The notes under the pieces were generated by a model, which saw nothing but the letters and a program-made list of their open reading frames with translations, was not told where the DNA came from and did not search any database. A stretch of DNA of 64,000 bases from Paenibacillus luteus (lineage in GTDB: Bacteria > Bacillota > Bacilli > Paenibacillales > Paenibacillaceae), in assembly GCF_006542765.1 (NCBI RefSeq), contig NZ_SKCD01000010.1:1-64000 (forward strand), written 5' to 3'. Below, one piece after another: positions 30,735-39,235 of the stretch; position 1 is the first letter of the stretch, and the number at the start of each line of letters is the position of its first letter. A program made the position numbers and the translations under genes.

Positions 30735-32593
30735 CATTCGACTTAGTAGCGAAACTACGGTTAATTAACGATATGTCGCGGCCACTACGTTCGGCTACGT
30801 CAGCTATTGTCGGATTTGGCTCGAAAGTGACGGGCGTCGGTGCAGCACTTGCGGCTATGACAGCCGGGGTAACTGCGGTGGCGGTGGCGTCTAACTCGAT
30901 CAAAAAATCGATGAGTTTTGAGGCGCAGATATCGTCGTATAAGGCGCTGACCGGATCTACGGCCGAACAGACAAAACAAATGGAGTCACTCGCACTAGAA
31001 ATGGGAGCAAAAACGAAATATAGCGCACTAGAAGCCGCCCAGGCTATGGAAGAGCTCGTTAAAGCCGGAATGTCTCCGGCGACTGTAAAAGCAGGTGGAC
31101 TAGAAGCCGCTCTAAATCTGGCAACAGCAGGCGGACTGGATCTCGTAGAGGCTGCGGAAACAATGTCTACATCAATGAATGCGTTTAAGAAAGATGGACT
31201 AACAGCAGCACAGACTTCGGATATTCTCGCGGGTGCAGCAAACGCTGGGGCAACGTCTGTTCACGATATTGGCTACGCGTTAGCATCCGTGGGGGGTGTC
31301 GCGGATATGGTGGGTATGAACTTTGAGGACTTAAACGCTGCGATCGGATTATTATCGAACGATGCGCTAAAAAGCGGATCGGACGCTGGAACGAGTCTTA
31401 AGTCAATGTTGATGTATATTAACCCAACTACTAAAGACTCGATCAAACTCTTCAAGAAACTAGGCCTCGGCGTCGGAAAAACGAGTAAGTTTTTCAAGAA
31501 TGGTAAACTTCGCGACTTAGCCGAGGTAGCGCAGGTTCTTCATGATGCCTTAAAACACATGAATGAGCAAAACCGTACAGCAACTATGATTGACATGTTT
31601 AGTACTGACGGCGTCAAGGCAGCCTCTACTCTCTTTAAGATAGGTGCTGAAGGGGTGAAAGACTTCCGAGAGGAAATGTCGAAGACTACTGCCTTTCAAG
31701 TAGCGGAGGAAAAGTTGAATAACGCAGCTGGCGCAGTAGAAATGTTTAAAGGCGAATTGGATACGCTGCAAATTGCCATAGGTAAGCCTATACTCCCCAT
31801 AATTGGTGACTTTGCAAAGATAGGTACAAAAGCTTTAGAAAAGAGCGGCCCGCAAATAACGTCGGAATTAGAAAAAACAATGAAAAAAGTACAGGCGTTT
31901 TATACGGACCGTTATGTCAATAACCCTGATTTTCTAGCACTTAATTTCGTAGATAAAGTAGGCGTGGTTGCTGACGATCTTAAAGAGGTTTTCGATAAAT
32001 GGTGGGGCAGCGGAGGTAAAGAAGCGTTCGAAGAAACGACAACTCGAATTGTCAACGTTATTATAGCATCTCTTAACGCAGCGTCTTCGCAGGTCTTAGC
32101 TGTCGGTACTGATTTAGGTTTTTCACTCTCTAAGGGCATTCTAATCGGCCTCCGTGAATCATGGGCTGAAACGGTAATTCCATCATGGTTAGATGATCGG
32201 TTGAGAGGCATTGGAATTAACCTTAGCGGTACAGAAACGCCAGCTAAGACGCCCGCAAGCACTGGCGCTGCGTCACGCGCGTTGTCAAGCGGACAAGCAC
32301 CGCCAACAATTTGGCCTAATACGTCTGGATTCTACGAAGCGGCCAATAAACATAAGCAATCCGGTGGCCTATCGCGCGTTCCATACAGCGGATATCCTGC
32401 GATTCTCCACAAGGACGAGACGGTCTTGCATCGCGGAGAAGCACGCGATTACCGCAACGGTAATTCCGGTGGCGGCGTCAACGTATCGGGCAACACGTTT
32501 ATCGTACGCGAAGAGGCGGACATTCAACGTGTGGCAGCCGAACTTTACCGTTTAATTAACGGCGCGGATCAAGCGATGGGAGGCGCGTATTAA
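30731..32593 (+). CDS. Tail tape measure protein, probable ATA start
   Basis: 620 residues if it starts at ATA 30731, eight bases after AAAGGAGG; then it reads (M)AFDLVAKLRLINDMSRPLRS, the usual opening of tape measures. The first standard codon is ATG 30773, which lacks a binding site. Residues ~60-340 resemble the TP901-type core ('ALEMGAKTKYSALEAAQAME', 'MNFEDLNAAIGLLSNDALKS', 'GTSLKSMLMY'). Hydrophobic segments near 30-50 and a Gly/Ser-rich end. At about 1.5 Angstrom per residue this suggests a tail near 90 nm. Confidence 0.88.
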   Translation: MAFDLVAKLRLINDMSRPLRSATSAIVGFGSKVTGVGAALAAMTAGVTAVAVASNSIKKSMSFEAQISSYKALTGSTAEQTKQMESLALEMGAKTKYSALEAAQAMEELVKAGMSPATVKAGGLEAALNLATAGGLDLVEAAETMSTSMNAFKKDGLTAAQTSDILAGAANAGATSVHDIGYALASVGGVADMVGMNFEDLNAAIGLLSNDALKSGSDAGTSLKSMLMYINPTTKDSIKLFKKLGLGVGKTSKFFKNGKLRDLAEVAQVLHDALKHMNEQNRTATMIDMFSTDGVKAASTLFKIGAEGVKDFREEMSKTTAFQVAEEKLNNAAGAVEMFKGELDTLQIAIGKPILPIIGDFAKIGTKALEKSGPQITSELEKTMKKVQAFYTDRYVNNPDFLALNFVDKVGVVADDLKEVFDKWWGSGGKEAFEETTTRIVNVIIASLNAASSQVLAVGTDLGFSLSKGILIGLRESWAETVIPSWLDDRLRGIGINLSGTETPAKTPASTGAASRALSSGQAPPTIWPNTSGFYEAANKHKQSGGLSRVPYSGYPAILHKDETVLHRGEARDYRNGNSGGGVNVSGNTFIVREEADIQRVAAELYRLINGADQAMGGAY

Positions 32594-33258
32594 TGGCGAA
32601 TCGTATACAGTTTCATCTCAGCTATAACAACGACGCCGAACGCCTCTGGCTTCCGGTCAATCCGGCGTCGATTAAGATTTCGGATTCGCACGGTTATCAG
32701 GACGTAGAAGCCGCGCAGCTCGGTGAGTATACCGTAATAGGCAAGCGCAAACTGACGGAATTCTCGTTTTCTTCGTTCTTCCCGCGCGATTATAATCCGG
32801 CCTATTGCGCGTACACTCCGCTGCCTGTTCCGTGGGATTGTATTAATACGATTAAGCGTTGGATGCGCAGCGGTTCGCCGATCCGGCTAACGGTGACGGG
32901 CTCGCCTATTAACTACGCGGTAACGATACGTTCGTTCGATTACGATCCGGATCGAGGCGGAAGTCCCGGCGATATATACTTCGATATTGCGCTAAAGGAG
33001 TACGTATTCGTCAGTGTCCGGTCATTGACATATAACACGAATAAGACGGGGATTGCTTCTGTAAGTGATACGCGTCCAGATACGGCAGCCAAACCGACCA
33101 GTTACGTTGTTAAAGACGGCGATTCGTTGTGGAAAATATCCGCGCGACTCTATAACGACGGCGATAAGTGGCGGACGATATTCAATGCGAATAAGACGGT
33201 CATCGGCGCCAATCCGAACTTAATCCGGCCGGGAATGCGCCTGGTGATACCGCGATGA
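32593..33258 (+). CDS. LysM baseplate protein (XkdP-like)
   Basis: 221 residues. The last ~50 residues form a LysM domain ('SYVVKDGDSLWKISARLYND', 'WRTIFNANKTVIGANPNLIR', 'PGMRLVIP') that binds peptidoglycan glycan. The N-terminal part (about 1-150) is beta-rich, as in XkdP and gp53-like baseplate hub proteins. TAATG overlap with the tape measure stop; ATGA overlap with the next gene. It probably anchors the tail tip to cell wall during injection. Confidence 0.85.
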   Translation: MANRIQFHLSYNNDAERLWLPVNPASIKISDSHGYQDVEAAQLGEYTVIGKRKLTEFSFSSFFPRDYNPAYCAYTPLPVPWDCINTIKRWMRSGSPIRLTVTGSPINYAVTIRSFDYDPDRGGSPGDIYFDIALKEYVFVSVRSLTYNTNKTGIASVSDTRPDTAAKPTSYVVKDGDSLWKISARLYNDGDKWRTIFNANKTVIGANPNLIRPGMRLVIPR

Positions 33259-34301
33259 ATATACGTGTACTCTACAACAACGAATATTACATCGACGAAA
33301 TCGTACAGGACGTAGAATGGTCCGGAGACGTCAAGCAGGCGTACCGGACGCTTACCGTTTCGCTCCTCAATACGAATGACGGCAGCGGCACGTTATTAAA
33401 CTTCGAGATTGGACGCGAACTGCGGTTCATATCGGATGGTGCCGAGCTATTCCGCGGAGTCATCTTCCGTCGCGAGATTGATCAATCCGGTGCCATGACA
33501 TTAGTCGCGTACGACGAGAACGTATATCTCACGAAAAACGAGGATACGAAGAAGTTTACGAAGGTGACGGCATCGCAAATCGTACGTCAGCTATGTACGG
33601 AGTTCGGCATCAACGTAGGCACAATCGCGGATACGAAATACGTTATTCCGAAGCTTATCCTGCGCGACATGACGTTATGGAATATGATTACGACGGCTCT
33701 GACGGTTACGCGGAAACAGACTGGCCGCCGCTATTTCGTGTACGCTTCGCAAGGTCGGCTGCACCTCGCCGAACGTAAGGACCGCAAGGCGGCGTACTTA
33801 CTCGAAAGCTCATCGAACTTGCTGACCGCATCCTACTCGCAGTCGATCGAGGACCTACGGAATCAGGTGCGCGTAATTGGCGGCAAGGAGAAGGCGCCGG
33901 TCATAGCGGTTGCTTCCGATAGTGCTTCCGCGGCACGTTACGGTACGATGCAGCATTTGGAGAACGCGGATACCGACGCAACTAGCGCTGAAGTACGTCA
34001 GCTCGCGGCGCAGCTTTTGAAGGAGCTTAACGTTATCGATGATGAGGCTACCGTTACGGCGCTTGGCTACGGCGACACTTTCGCCGGCGTCTCCGTTTAT
34101 GTATACGACGCGATGACGGCAATTGTCGGTAACTATTACGTCAGTAGCGATTCGCATTCCTACACAAACGGTAATCACACGATGTCGCTTACGTTGAGCG
34201 CTACGGATGATTTGCCGACGCTCGAATATACGCCGCCCGCAGAACCAGCGGCTAAGAAGACGAAAAAAGCGGAGGAGGACTGGAAGTATTGGCTGAACTA
34301 G
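33255..34301 (+). CDS. Baseplate hub protein (XkdQ-like)
   Basis: 348 residues, XkdQ/gpD-like hub fold: 'LYNNEYYIDEIVQDVEWSGD', 'GRELRFISDGAELFRGVIFR', 'VAYDENVYLTKNEDTKKFTK', 'ASQIVRQLCTEFGIN', 'WNMITTALTVTRKQTGRRYF' and the C-terminal 'YYVSSDSHSYTNGNHTMSLT'. Starts in an ATGA overlap with the LysM gene. Forms the central tube-like hub at the tail tip with XkdP- and XkdR-like proteins. Confidence 0.88.
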   Translation: MNIRVLYNNEYYIDEIVQDVEWSGDVKQAYRTLTVSLLNTNDGSGTLLNFEIGRELRFISDGAELFRGVIFRREIDQSGAMTLVAYDENVYLTKNEDTKKFTKVTASQIVRQLCTEFGINVGTIADTKYVIPKLILRDMTLWNMITTALTVTRKQTGRRYFVYASQGRLHLAERKDRKAAYLLESSSNLLTASYSQSIEDLRNQVRVIGGKEKAPVIAVASDSASAARYGTMQHLENADTDATSAEVRQLAAQLLKELNVIDDEATVTALGYGDTFAGVSVYVYDAMTAIVGNYYVSSDSHSYTNGNHTMSLTLSATDDLPTLEYTPPAEPAAKKTKKAEEDWKYWLN

Positions 34302-34636
34302 TAGACGAAGGCAGCGCGGCCTCTAAATTGCGTAGCCTCATTAAACGTGTAGGCGCGAACACGGATACGCGGATCGACTTCGGTACGATTACGGCCGCCG
34401 CTCCGTCCTTTTCCGTGCTGCTCGACGGAATGAAAATTGAACTCGACGCAGACGATTGCGCTGTGGCTGAACACTTAACGGAGCACACGCGGGTAGCTTC
34501 CGTTAATGGCGCGCCTGATATTAACGTTGTATTCCGGTCCGCGCTGACCATAGGGGCTCGCGTTATTGTTGCGCAGATTAACGACGGCCAAACCTACGTC
34601 ATACTCGACCGCGTCGGCGCAAAGGAGGCGTATTAA
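34289..34636 (+). CDS. DUF2577 protein (XkdR-like)
   Basis: 115 residues with an OB-like beta core: 'DTRIDFGTITAAAPSFSVLL', 'DGMKIELDADDCAVAEHL', 'ALTIGARVIVAQINDGQTYV', 'ILDRVG'. This is DUF2577, found between XkdQ and XkdS in PBSX-type tails; probably the spike-base or hub partner. TTG start after GGAGGAGGACTGGAAGTA, within the end of the upstream gene. Confidence 0.85.
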   Translation: MAELVDEGSAASKLRSLIKRVGANTDTRIDFGTITAAAPSFSVLLDGMKIELDADDCAVAEHLTEHTRVASVNGAPDINVVFRSALTIGARVIVAQINDGQTYVILDRVGAKEAY

Positions 34637-35040
34637 TGGCGTTAGGTCCAATCGCGCAAGAGACACGCGTCGATATAACGGAGCCGGTCACGGAGACGAG
34701 TCGCACCTACGATTTGTTTACGACGCAGATGCGGTCAACCGTTGACCGAGACGAAGCGTTGCGGCAGTTTATACGGAAAGCACTTTTGACCGCGCGCACA
34801 ACGTATCTCATTTACGATAATCAGTATGGCAACGAAATCGATACGCTCATCGGCCAGAACGTAAACAATTCGCTTTTCGACGCGGAAATTGTACGCATGG
34901 TCCAGGAGGCGCTCATATACGACGAACGCATAGCAAGCGTCAGCAACTTCGTAATCACACGAAGCGCTGACGCTTGTTTTATTACGTTTGATGTCGCGAC
35001 ATTAGGCGGCGGAATCATTACGGAGGAGGTGACGATTTAA
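34636..35040 (+). CDS. DUF2634 baseplate wedge protein (XkdS-like)
   Basis: 134 residues of the DUF2634/gp25-like type: 'YDLFTTQMRSTVDRDEALRQ', 'FIRKALLTARTTYLIYDNQY', 'GNEIDTLIG', 'EIVRMVQEALIYDERIASVS'. The gp25 lysozyme-like wedge protein starts sheath polymerisation at the baseplate. TAATG-type overlap with the upstream and downstream genes; AAAGGAGGCGTATTA precedes the ATG. Confidence 0.9.
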   Translation: MALGPIAQETRVDITEPVTETSRTYDLFTTQMRSTVDRDEALRQFIRKALLTARTTYLIYDNQYGNEIDTLIGQNVNNSLFDAEIVRMVQEALIYDERIASVSNFVITRSADACFITFDVATLGGGIITEEVTI

Positions 35041-36092
35041 TGTACGAAGCTCAAACGAAAGCGGCGATATTGCAGCGGATGCTCGACGCATCCCCGGCGG
35101 ACCTTGACAAGCGGCAAGGAGCGCCAACCTACGATCTACTTTCGCCAGCCGCGATTGAGTTAGCGCTCGCTTGGATCGAACTCGACAACGTACTCAACTT
35201 CGGATTTGTCGATACGACGTACGGCGCCTACCTCGATTCGGCCGCGTCAGAGTACGGAATCACACGGAAAGCAGCGACGAAATCAATCGGTGCGCTAACG
35301 TTCAGCGGCGCTAATGGAACGGTGATTCCGGTCGGAACACGCGCGGCAACTAGCGGAGGCGAGCCGGTCTATTTCGTCACGACGACGGCAGGCACGATAG
35401 CAGGCGGCTCAATTACGGTCGCGGCAGAAGCATCCGAAGCAGGCGCGTCCGGCAACGTCGGAATTAGCGCGGTCAATACGGTGGTTGGTAACCTCGTCGG
35501 CATTGTGACGGTAAATAACGCGTTTAACTTCGTTGCCGGCTCGGATTCGGAAACGGACGATGCGTTGAGGGCTCGTGTACTCGATCGTGCTCAGCGTCCA
35601 GCAACGTCCGGCAATGCGGCGCAATATCGTCAATGGGCGCTCGAAGTGGCCGGCATATCAGACGCGAAAGTATATCCGATATGGGCCGGCGCAGGCACGG
35701 TCAAAGTCGTATTGCTCGACGCAGATAAGCGCGCGCCATCAACCGCCGTAGTCAACGCAACCGCAGCGTATATCGAAAGCGCGCGTCCAATCGGCGCAAT
35801 CGTAACGGTAGTCGGCGCAACAGAAGTCGCGATAAACGTCAGCGTATCGGTAACGCTCGGACCAGGCGCGACATTGCCCGGAGTCAAAGCGGAGATCGAA
35901 GCCGGCATTCGTGCGTATCTGAAGACGCTTGCATTTACGGACGCGACGGTGCGGTTCGTACAAATAGCTAACGTTATCCTCGGCGTAACAGGCGTTGTTG
36001 ATTACGCGGCACTAACGGTTAATGGCGGCACGGCAAACGTCGTAATTGCGGACGGTAGCGTCGCAGTACTAGGAACGGCGGTGGTTACGTAA
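35040..36092 (+). CDS. Baseplate J-like protein (XkdT-like)
   Basis: 350 residues with baseplate J features: 'DKRQGAPTYDLLSPAAIELA', 'FGFVDTTYGAYLDSAASEYG', 'IPVGTRAATSGGEPVYFVTT', 'AGASGNVGISAVNTVV', 'GSDSETDDALRARVLDRAQR', 'GNAAQYRQWALEVAGISDAK'. It is the wedge protein linking hub to fibres. AGGAGGTGACGATTTA precedes the ATG. One-base overlap with both neighbours. Confidence 0.92.
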   Translation: MYEAQTKAAILQRMLDASPADLDKRQGAPTYDLLSPAAIELALAWIELDNVLNFGFVDTTYGAYLDSAASEYGITRKAATKSIGALTFSGANGTVIPVGTRAATSGGEPVYFVTTTAGTIAGGSITVAAEASEAGASGNVGISAVNTVVGNLVGIVTVNNAFNFVAGSDSETDDALRARVLDRAQRPATSGNAAQYRQWALEVAGISDAKVYPIWAGAGTVKVVLLDADKRAPSTAVVNATAAYIESARPIGAIVTVVGATEVAINVSVSVTLGPGATLPGVKAEIEAGIRAYLKTLAFTDATVRFVQIANVILGVTGVVDYAALTVNGGTANVVIADGSVAVLGTAVVT

Positions 36093-37678
36093 TGCGTGAA
36101 GCAACGTTAATTAAACGCGATATGCACGATTATGTGCCGCGCTATTACGAGGATATTCCGGTTGCGACCAACGTACTCGACCGCGAAGCCGCAGAGCTCG
36201 CGCAGCTAAATGCGGACATTTGCGATGTGCTAGCGCAAATGTTTGTCGATACGTCTACGTGGGGACTGGCGCGTTGGGAGCGGATATTCGGAATCACGAC
36301 GGATATCGCGAAACCGATCGATCAGCGGCGATCCGTCGTTAAGTCTAGGCTGCGCGGAGTCGGGACGGTGACGCCCGCGATGATTAAGTCCATAGCGGAG
36401 GCGTATTCGAACGGGACCGTTGAGGTTACGGAATTCGGAACGAATCTGCTGCCGCCGTTTAATAGCGGGTGGGTGCTGCACGAAAACACCCGTATGATGC
36501 AAGCTAACTTTGTTGGGAAAATACGCGCGAGCACGGTAGCGAACGCAAATATCGGGCATTCCTCGGTTTTCACTTCATTAGTTGCTCCGAGCGGATATTC
36601 AAGCGCTAACGAACTTTCTCAAACTCAATACGACCAATCCTCTACGCTTAATGGAGTGGCTAGTACAGTAACGACTCTTGTCAATGGAGGAATAGCACAA
36701 GATAAACGATCGATCGATGCGATCGAAAACGTAATCCGCAGATATGGCGTTGGTGTTTTTGGATCAGCAAGCACTGTAACTGAACGCTTGGCGTGGCTAA
36801 AGGTGAACATAGCAAAGATGGTGTTAAACGCCTACGTCTCTGGTGTTGGTCCTTTAGGAAATAAAGCTAAAGTGGCATGGTGGACAGGGGCGTGGACATC
36901 CTCAACAGGCGGGACATGGGAAAACAACGCGGCAACGATTACCAAAGTATCTCCAATAACAGTTAATGGAGCTACTGCATGGTTTGATAGAAGTATTGAT
37001 GATACAGGCTTTGTTCATATTCTAGCGTACTGCCCTGATGGTTCGAATGGGACGATCGCTTCAACTATCAACGTCGATTTCATAGAATTAGAAATATATT
37101 TAAAAGACGGAAGCGTCCCTCCGCCTGATCACGAGTTGACGCTTAATGCTACAGCGTCAGGGCAAATATCATATGTAGACGTTCCTGTCGTCGGCGGTCA
37201 AACATACACCACTTCTCTCATTGCTTCAGACCTTGTTAACTGCTACTTAAAAATACAGTGGATTGACTCGGCGGGAACGGTAAACGGAGGTATAAGGGAT
37301 GGCGCTATTACGGGGGCACCGTCATTCACATTTACCACTAACGTAAACGCGGTTAAGCTACGAATTACGTTTTACAGCATAACGTCCGGCCTTTATACGT
37401 TCAAAAATCCGCAGCTCGAACGCGGCTCAGTACGCACTCCATTCGAGGGGCTTCCGGATTATACTATCGGTATTAAATTCATTTCGTCACTAGGTATCCC
37501 GCCTAATATCGCGGATTTGGAAGCCGCCATTCGCGACGCACTGCCGGCGCATTTGGCCGTCCGATATGAGTTTACGTATATCACATTCGGGCAGTTGGCT
37601 GGCTACGGCGTCACATACGGCGCGATAGAAGCGGCAGGCTTAACGTTCGGACAATTGGAAACATGGGAGGGACCGTAA
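36092..37678 (+). CDS. YmfQ/XkdU-like tail protein with a large inserted domain
   Basis: 528 residues, while the family is usually near 190. The first ~115 residues are YmfQ-like ('DYVPRYYEDIPVATNVLDRE', 'LARWERIFGITTDIAKPIDQ', 'RRSVVKSRLRGVGTVTPAMI'), and the last ~70 ('YTIGIKFISSLGIPPNIADL', 'LPAHLAVRYEFTYITFGQL') are the other half. Between them (about 130-450) is a beta-rich insert, with 'FNSGWVLHENTRMM' and a carbohydrate-binding-like jelly roll ending 'PQLERGSVRTPFEG'. DNA of the insert (about 36500-37420) is AT-richer. The insert probably acts in host binding. Confidence 0.82.
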   Translation: MREATLIKRDMHDYVPRYYEDIPVATNVLDREAAELAQLNADICDVLAQMFVDTSTWGLARWERIFGITTDIAKPIDQRRSVVKSRLRGVGTVTPAMIKSIAEAYSNGTVEVTEFGTNLLPPFNSGWVLHENTRMMQANFVGKIRASTVANANIGHSSVFTSLVAPSGYSSANELSQTQYDQSSTLNGVASTVTTLVNGGIAQDKRSIDAIENVIRRYGVGVFGSASTVTERLAWLKVNIAKMVLNAYVSGVGPLGNKAKVAWWTGAWTSSTGGTWENNAATITKVSPITVNGATAWFDRSIDDTGFVHILAYCPDGSNGTIASTINVDFIELEIYLKDGSVPPPDHELTLNATASGQISYVDVPVVGGQTYTTSLIASDLVNCYLKIQWIDSAGTVNGGIRDGAITGAPSFTFTTNVNAVKLRITFYSITSGLYTFKNPQLERGSVRTPFEGLPDYTIGIKFISSLGIPPNIADLEAAIRDALPAHLAVRYEFTYITFGQLAGYGVTYGAIEAAGLTFGQLETWEGP

Positions 37679-37679
37679 T

Positions 37680-38708
37680 ATGATAACGATGCCCAGCGGC
37701 ATAAAGAAGATTGAAGCGTCCGACAACGTAACGGTGGCGAATCAGAATCGCAACGAGGACTTACTTGATACGAAGATACTCGCGCAGAACGCGCATATTG
37801 GCGCTGGTGGCGCGGCACATCCGGTCGTAACAACGACGACGGCGGGGTTCGCGAGCGCGGCCGACAAGACGAAGCTAGACGGTGTCGCAGCGGGCGCCAA
37901 CAACTATACGCATCCCTCTACGCACCCGCCGAGCATCATTGTTCAGGATGCAAGCAACAGATTTGCGACGGACGCGGAAAAAGCAGCGTGGAACGCCAAA
38001 GCCAGCACGGCAGCCGCAACAACAACGACAGCAGGTCTTCAGTCCGCTTCAGATAAATCGAAACTGGATGGCATAGAGTCAGGAGCGAATAACTACACGC
38101 ATCCAGCAACTCATCCGCCGTCCATTATCGCACAAGACACAAGTAATCGTTTTGTGACAGATGCCGAGAAGTCAGGTTGGAATGCGAAGGCATCAACGGC
38201 CGTAGCGACGACGTCAGCGGCGGGCCTACAGTCAGCGTCCGATAAAACGAAGCTAGACGGAGTAGCGTCTGGAGCAAATAACTATACTCATCCAGCGAAT
38301 CATCCACCATCGATTATTACGCAGGACGCGAGCAATCGATTTGTCACAGACACAGAAAAAGCGACGTGGAATGCAAAAGCCTCTACAGCTTATGTAGATG
38401 CGGCGCGACCTTACGTTACCGGCACGTATACAGGTGATAACGCAGCTTCTAGAGATATCGCGCTGCCATTCACTCCTAGTGCAGTAATTTTGTTCGCTGC
38501 GTCCGGCAGCCCGGGTAATACTGGTTATACTTTCGGCGGTTTAGCAGTCAGTGGCGGTCCGGTAACTGGTAATCAGGACGGCTCCGGAAATCAGATTTTG
38601 AGTGTCGGAATAAACAAATTTACGGTGATTTCCAACAATGCCGTTGGCCCTCCATATGGCGCCTCCAATTCAACAGGCATCGCTTATCGCTACATCGCGT
38701 TTAAATAA
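37680..38708 (+). CDS. Tail fibre protein with 63-residue repeats
   Basis: 342 residues. After an N-terminal attachment part (1-73) come repeats of 63 residues (189 bp; units start near 37900, 38089 and 38278) with 'NNYTHPSTHPPSII', 'QDASNRFATDAEKAAWNAK', 'AGLQSASDKSKLDG', which is typical of trimeric phage fibre shafts. The C-terminal ~85 residues form a distinct knob: 'FTPSAVILFAASGSPGNTGY', ending 'GIAYRYIAFK'. GGGAGGGACCGTAAT precedes the ATG. It likely recognises the host surface. Confidence 0.88.
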   Translation: MITMPSGIKKIEASDNVTVANQNRNEDLLDTKILAQNAHIGAGGAAHPVVTTTTAGFASAADKTKLDGVAAGANNYTHPSTHPPSIIVQDASNRFATDAEKAAWNAKASTAAATTTTAGLQSASDKSKLDGIESGANNYTHPATHPPSIIAQDTSNRFVTDAEKSGWNAKASTAVATTSAAGLQSASDKTKLDGVASGANNYTHPANHPPSIITQDASNRFVTDTEKATWNAKASTAYVDAARPYVTGTYTGDNAASRDIALPFTPSAVILFAASGSPGNTGYTFGGLAVSGGPVTGNQDGSGNQILSVGINKFTVISNNAVGPPYGASNSTGIAYRYIAFK

Positions 38709-38720
38709 GGAGGAGATTTA

Positions 38721-39059
38721 ATGATTGTATTTTCAGATGGCAACTACGAAACGGGCGATTGGCTAACGGCTGATACGTATCCCGAACGCGAATGTTTCGT
38801 AGTCGAAGAAGGATCGGAATTGGCGGCGAAAGTAATCGCGTTATATCCGTATTACACGCTCGACATCGTAGACAACGTATTAGTAGACGTTACGCCACGC
38901 GATAAGACGCCAGAAGAAGAAGCGGCCGAAAACGCGCCAGCACCGAAGTCGCCGGAACAAATCCGCATCGAAACGTTAGAATACGAAAATACAGCGCTAC
39001 AGACACGATTGGCAGACGTAGAGCTCGCGCTTATCGAAATATTCGGAGGTGTTGCGTAA
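38721..39059 (+). CDS. Fibre-associated small protein
   Basis: 112 residues. Beta-rich N-terminal half (IVFSDGNYETGDWLTADTYP), a Glu/Ala/Pro-rich linker, and a C-terminal coiled coil ('QIRIETLEYENTALQTRLAD', 'VELALIEIFGG'). Proteins with this layout (XkdW-like position) follow fibre genes in PBSX-type phages and may be fibre assembly or attachment proteins. AAGGAGGAGATTTA precedes the ATG. Confidence 0.65.
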   Translation: MIVFSDGNYETGDWLTADTYPERECFVVEEGSELAAKVIALYPYYTLDIVDNVLVDVTPRDKTPEEEAAENAPAPKSPEQIRIETLEYENTALQTRLADVELALIEIFGGVA

Positions 39060-39235
39060 TGTTGGCGTACAAAGCGCGCATTTATGCGAACGGAACGATT
39101 ACGAAGTTTGGCTACGGTGAGGGCAGAGTTATCGAGATCGTCGCGTCATACGGACTTAGCGCGGAAGACTCGGCGCAAATATTAGCGGAAGTCTACGCCA
39201 GGCGGCCGGACTTGGCGGAGGATTCCGATGTATAA
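39059..39235 (+). CDS. Small protein in the XkdX position
   Basis: 58 residues: 'YKARIYANGTITKFGYGEGR', 'VIEIVASYGLSAEDSAQILA', 'EVYARRPDLAED'. It takes the place of XkdX in the PBSX order and has similar size, but the usual XkdX sequence pattern is not evident. Starts in a TAATG overlap with the upstream gene and overlaps the next start at 39228. Unknown role. Confidence 0.6.
   Translation: MLAYKARIYANGTITKFGYGEGRVIEIVASYGLSAEDSAQILAEVYARRPDLAEDSDV

Noticed and set aside
39059..39235. XkdX as the identity of the small gene after the fibre genes
   Set aside because: Position and size fit, but the typical XkdX sequence pattern is not present, so it is left unnamed.
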